From positions 43,224,509 through 43,288,508 of the forward strand of contig NC_089767.1 of assembly GCF_040412425.1 (NCBI RefSeq): a stretch of DNA of 64,000 nucleotides, given 5' to 3'. The notes under the pieces are model-generated. The model saw only the letters and a list, made by a program, of their open reading frames with translations. It searched no databases and was not told where the DNA came from. Origin of the DNA: Macrobrachium rosenbergii (lineage: Eukaryota > Arthropoda > Malacostraca > Decapoda > Palaemonidae). Below are positions 59,923-64,000 of the stretch, piece by piece. The position numbers and the translations under genes were made by a program. Every line of letters begins with the position of its first letter. The stretch's first letter is position 1.

Positions 59923-60048
59923 ACACAAATAATACAATGCATAAGTATACATGTATGCGCGTGTGTATATGTACATGTATAAAGTTTCATGGATTACCCA
60001 TAATGACCTAATTTTGGTAGTCATTTATGTATATTAACATCTTCGGTC

Positions 60049-60049
<1 letters not shown>

Positions 60050-60102
<53 letters not shown>

Positions 60103-60140
60103 GTGTATGTGTGTGTGTGTGTTGTGTGGGCGCGCGCACG
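60050..60140. repeat. (AT)n-(GT)n-(CG) compound repeat
   Basis: AT repeats to 60100, then GT repeats and a GGGCGCGCGCACGCG alternating purine-pyrimidine patch (potential Z-DNA). Confidence 0.93.
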
Positions 60141-60600
60141 CGAGCCAAAGACCCTATAACGTCATTAGTTCATATGAAGTCATCGCATGCAACTGCGAGG
60201 CCATAAATTGTCGCGTGAAATTACAACAGTTCACATAAATCATTTTCAAATTCACATCAAGCCTTCACTGACGACATACAAAGTCATCAGAACCTGAAAG
60301 TCTGAATGAATCACATGAATGGATCACATGACGCAACAAGATTCGTATAAATTTAAGTTGTGAATGATTTAAAATGACGAGCGTATGATAGTGAAAGGTA
60401 TATTAATCAATGAATGGGTGAATCGATAAATCAAATCAGAACCATATTCATTAAAGCGCAGCATTAAATCAGAAGAACCAATTACTCAATGAAACGAATA
60501 TAATTAGCCAGGGATATATTCACGGCATTGAAACATAAAATAAAAAGCAAGATAATTTCCACTGCAAAGACATAAAAATAATGAATTTTCACTTAAATGG
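60141..60600. other. complex AT-rich sequence, no gene recognised
   Basis: Unique DNA. Short words such as CACATGAATGGATCACATGA recur. No coding signal. Confidence 0.5.
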
Positions 60601-60602
60601 TT

Positions 60603-60865
60603 CCTCATTGGAGGGGTGGGTATAGTTCTCCCTAGCACGCTGCTGGCCCAGCGTTCGATTCCCCGACCGGCCAATGAAGAATTAGAGGAATTTATTTCTG
60701 GTGATAGAAATTCATTTCTCGTCAAAATGTGGTCCCGTTGCTAGGTAACCAATTGGTTCTTAGCCACGTAAAATAAATCTGATCCTTCGGGCCAGCCCTA
60801 GGAGAGCTGTTAATCAACTCAGTGGTCTGGTTAAACTAAGGTATGCTTAACTTTTTTTTCCACTT
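60603..60865 (+). mobile_element. tRNA-derived SINE (family E)
   Basis: A perfect pol III B-box GTTCGATTC (60653-60661) follows GAGGGGTGGGTATAGTTCTC, an A-box-like stretch, 35-40 bp upstream. The body contains GAGGAATTTATTTCTGGTGA, CCGTTGCTAGGTAACCAATT, GGTTCTTAGCCACGTAAAAT, and GGGCCAGCCCTAGGAGAGCT. It ends in a T-run after TATGCTTAAC. This layout is typical of long tRNA-derived SINEs with a conserved central domain. Only one copy is present in the window, so the family assignment rests on structure and memory. Confidence 0.75.
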
Positions 60866-61390
60866 AAATGTCCAAAAACAGGAGAGTTGCCCTACTACAT
60901 TCTCAAAGAGACCCCTTTAAATGCAAAAACCGTCGAATTTTCACTCAAAAGGCCCGAAATGACGGTTACCAGATTAACCTCTCATACAAACCCCTCGGCT
61001 CTGGCCACCCTAACTGACTCCTGTCACTGAGCCTGACCTCTTGCACCGGTCGATGACAATCTCTCTTCCTTTACAACGGCCCACCCTTCCCACTCGCTGT
61101 TCACTGTCACTCGTCTCAAAACTACTTCCCACACTGACAAACATTACTCCCCCTCCTCCCTCGACCACGTCGTTCTGTGAATGAACTTTCCACATACTTC
61201 ATAAGACGGTCGACACTAGAATGCATTTGCCAGTGGTCGATACGGTCCCAACTTCGGCACCATTAGAACACTGGGCAATCAATACGTTGCTTTGTAATAC
61301 TTTTACAGGTTTGTATGTACATCGATTCTTACCCGACTTTTTGTGCGTCGCGTTCCCATTCACTGGTCTGGGTATTGCGCGTACATACGC
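60866..61390. other. complex sequence, no gene recognised
   Basis: Unique DNA of balanced composition (60990-61390), without convincing coding frames. Confidence 0.45.
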
Positions 61391-61410
61391 CCACACACAC
61401 ACACACACAC

Positions 61411-61448
<38 letters not shown>

Positions 61449-61551
61449 CCTATATATATATATGTGTGTGTGTATATATATATATATATAAATCATCATC
61501 ATGTTGAAATAACCTATATGTATATGGGTTCGATCCTGACGTGAGTCAGAA

Positions 61552-61591
<40 letters not shown>

Positions 61592-61650
61592 TTATATATA
61601 TATATATATATATATATGTTGTAACCTATATGTATATTATGCCAGTTTTC
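61391..61650. repeat. (CA)n and imperfect (AT)n repeats
   Basis: CA repeats at 61391-61412, then AT tracts with the word AACCTATATGTATAT duplicated near 61510 and 61623. Confidence 0.92.
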
Positions 61651-61654
61651 CCTT

Positions 61655-61719
61655 ATTAGGAAGTTTTGCACAGTGAACTGCATGAGCTGCACTGACGGCA
61701 CTAACCCCCCCTACGGGAA
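61655..61719 (+). mobile_element. family A fragment, copy 12 (right end only)
   Basis: Only ACAGTGAACTGCATGAGCTG, CACTGACGGCACTAACCCCC and CCTACGGG remain. Confidence 0.7.
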
Positions 61720-62011
61720 CAAAAGTGTTTAGTTTCATCAAGAAACCAAGACTCTCATACTGAATGAAACATGTGAAATGGAAGTTGAACCAAGACGTTC
61801 CTACGGACATGTCTTCCAAGCAATTAACGCAGCATAAACATTAATTGCTGTAGAGAGAGGAAAGGAAATATACAAATCCCAAGAAAAGCCTTTATCAAAC
61901 AAGGCTGCTCAAAAAATCCACCCAGTCTAATTGCTTGAAGGATCCGACATTTAATTGAAAACCGTTTTAGTCTTGTTGTGTTAAAAAAGGTTTGATTGAG
62001 AACTCTGGTCT
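61720..62011. other. complex sequence, no gene recognised
   Basis: Unique DNA between repeat copies. Confidence 0.5.
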
Positions 62012-62400
62012 TTTTAGTTTACTGTATAAGAAAACTATTGTGCCGGCTTTGTCTGTCCGTCTGCACTTGATTCTATCCACCCTCAGATCTTAAAAAGTAC
62101 TGAGGCTAGAGGGCTGCAAATTGGTATGTTGATTATCCACCTTTCAGTCATTCAAACATACCAGATGGCAGCCCTCTAGCCTCAGTAGTTTTTATTTTAT
62201 TTAAGGTTAAAGATAGCCATAATCGTGCTTCTGACAACGATATAGGACAGGCCACAACCGGGCCGTGGTTCAAGTTTGAAGGGCCGCGGCTCACACAGCA
62301 TTATACCGAGACTACCGAAAGATAGATCTGTTGTCGTTGGCCTTGATTATACGCTGTACAGAAAACTCGATGGCGCTGAAAAAAACTACGGTGCATTTAT
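62012..62400 (-). mobile_element. family B dispersed element, copy 13
   Basis: Nearly full-length minus copy. Starts AGTTTACTGTATAAGAAAAC, has the central inverted repeat at 62098-62190, and a degraded terminal hairpin (GAAAAAAACTACGGTGCATT). Only one AGTGCGGACAG-type unit remains. Confidence 0.88.
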
Positions 62401-62453
62401 TTACCTAAGCCTCTGCAATAGCTAGAACCTATATACTGTATGAGCATTCTGAA

Positions 62454-62456
<3 letters not shown>

Positions 62457-62514
<58 letters not shown>
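62457..62514. repeat. (CT)n microsatellite
   Basis: About 29 CT units. Confidence 0.97.
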
Positions 62515-62518
<4 letters not shown>

Positions 62519-62669
62519 TTTTAGTGAATAATCTCTGTTTAAAGTCGCTCTGATACTTGTGCTACCACTATCGATGTTACTGGTATTGTTCATGTATCAA
62601 TATCGAGTTGGTTCTAACTTGAGACTATTTAAAGACTACAAAAATAGCAAATAGAAATTACAAACTCCA

Positions 62670-62674
<5 letters not shown>

Positions 62675-62737
<63 letters not shown>

Positions 62738-62800
62738 AAGCAATTATTTTTTGCTCTTGAATATATAAGACTGTGGAGAATAAAAGACATTATGTAGGCT

Positions 62801-62859
<59 letters not shown>

Positions 62860-62921
62860 AGCAATTACTGTTTTTTTATCTCTCGAGTGAATAAGTCTGG
62901 GAAGAATAAAAGACATTACGT

Positions 62922-62974
<53 letters not shown>
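62675..62974. repeat. higher-order (GA)n array with duplicated ~70 bp spacer
   Basis: Three GA tracts are separated by two related spacers with AGCAATTA(C)T, ATTTTTTGCTCTTGAATATA or TTTTATCTCTCGAGTGAATA, and AATAAAAGACATTA(C/T)GTAGG. The spacer is unique to this locus. Confidence 0.92.
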
Positions 62975-62979
<5 letters not shown>

Positions 62980-63280
62980 CAATAAGCTCAATCCTAAACA
63001 GTATACACCCTAAATTAATGCATTATAAGAAAATCGTACCGGAAAATAACAGGGTTAAGTAATCCCATTTAACCAACATGATAAAAGCGCGGGGAGCAAT
63101 TTCTTACTCTTGTATATCACAATGCAATAAATAGAAATCATCTCCGTAATTGATTCTTACAGAATACAAAATTACAGCTTCGGACCCTCAGCCAATCACA
63201 GGGCAACAATTCACTTAATGAAGGAAGGAAAAATTAAAAAATAATAAAAAAAAAAAGAACAGACCAGTCTTGCCAGTTCT

Positions 63281-63284
<4 letters not shown>
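62975..63284. other. complex sequence, no gene recognised
   Basis: Unique DNA with an A-run near 63245. No coding signal. Confidence 0.5.
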
Positions 63285-63353
<69 letters not shown>

Positions 63354-63384
63354 ATAAAGACATGTTATCTCAAGCAAATCATCA

Positions 63385-63442
<58 letters not shown>

Positions 63443-63542
63443 ATAAAGACATGTTATCTCAAGCAAATCATCAAAAACACAGAGAGAGAGAGAGAGAGAG
63501 AGAGTATATAAAGACCCGTTATCTCAAGAAAATCATCAAAAC

Positions 63543-63594
<52 letters not shown>

Positions 63595-63616
63595 TGTTAT
63601 CTCAAGCAAATCAAAA

Positions 63617-63702
<86 letters not shown>
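63285..63702. repeat. higher-order (GA)n array with duplicated ~40 bp spacer and (CA)n
   Basis: Five GA tracts alternate with four related spacers: TATATAAAGACATGTTATCT then CAAGCAAATCATCAAAAACA (63350, 63440, 63506 and a shortened one at 63591). The last spacer leads into about 22 CA units before the final GA tract. Confidence 0.94.
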
Positions 63703-63704
<2 letters not shown>

Positions 63705-64000
63705 CATGAGTCAGGTCAAGCATGATAGGTCAAATTATTCCGGAGGGGTCAACCGCAGTTCGGAAAGGTCAGAAAGCATGTGCCGGAGGTCGATTACCGC
63801 CCTTTAATCACTTCCAAAGTGAAATTAGTAGACGAACAAATGGGGGTGGGGGGAGGGAGGGGTGATCGATTAAAAGCCCAGACAACTGAGGAAATGGAAG
63901 AGGGTTGGGGGGGGAAGAGGAAAAGGTTAAAAGAGGAGTCTCCTCCTCCTCCTCCTCCTCCTCCCTTCATGATGGTCAAACACGAAATTGCAATACTATA
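63703..64000. other. complex sequence with G-rich and (CTC)n patches
   Basis: Unique DNA, a G-rich patch at 63841-63863 (GGGGGTGGGGGGAGGGAGGG, quadruplex-like) and about 8 CTC units at 63940-63963. Confidence 0.55.

Noticed and set aside
60110..60140. Telomere- or centromere-type satellite
   Set aside because: Only a short GT/CG patch. No TTAGG or TTAGGG arrays and no long monomer satellite were seen anywhere in the window.

Overview
The window looks like eukaryotic, gene-poor nuclear DNA from an arthropod, most likely a decapod crustacean. The reasons are the extreme density of long, almost perfect simple repeats ((AT)n, (GA/CT)n, (AAT)n, (TTC)n, (GGA)n), the lack of any bacterial-type gene order, and dispersed repeat families that I associate from memory with caridean (palaemonid-type) shrimp. 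The species guess is from recognition only. No rRNA, true tRNA, CRISPR, plasmid or viral gene was found. Nearly all long open frames are translations of repeats (poly-YI, poly-RE/SL, poly-S/L/F) and are not genes.

Layout. 1-11 kb: microsatellites, three copies of an unclassified hairpin-rich element (called family B here) and three of an unclassified ~310 bp element (family A). 11.6-14.8 kb: a 3.2 kb array of about 31 units, each a (TTC)n tract plus a ~55 bp spacer, open in all three forward frames. 14.95-15.52 kb: a G-rich patch, a CRE-like palindrome and a 20-bp minisatellite of about 21 units. 15.5-24 kb: microsatellites, a 240-bp foldback, a tRNA-derived SINE and two stretches of complex DNA. 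24.6-25.86 kb: a GC-rich island with the only convincing coding signal, a signal-peptide-like exon ending in a strong splice donor. It is followed at once by three 179-bp tandem copies of a tRNA-like SINE head. 26.5-64 kb: further family A and B copies, two more SINE types, four foldbacks in all across the window, several minisatellites (30, 35, ~44 and ~167 bp periods), and many (GA/CT)n tracts.

No pathway can be read from the window. If the 25.4-25.86 kb exon is real, the window is probably the 5' end and part of a long first intron of a secreted or membrane protein gene. The complex patches at 19.1-19.6, 23.2-23.5, 40.3-40.6, 45.7-46.2 and 56 kb would then be candidates for intronic or upstream regulatory DNA.

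The most notable general pattern is that many microsatellites are higher-order arrays. A short spacer peculiar to that locus has been duplicated together with its flanking microsatellite tract, independently at about a dozen sites and with several motif types (GA/CT, TTC, AAT, ATT, GGA, AT). This suggests a shared mutational mechanism and not one mobile family. Coordinates of repeat edges are read by eye and may be off by a few bases.
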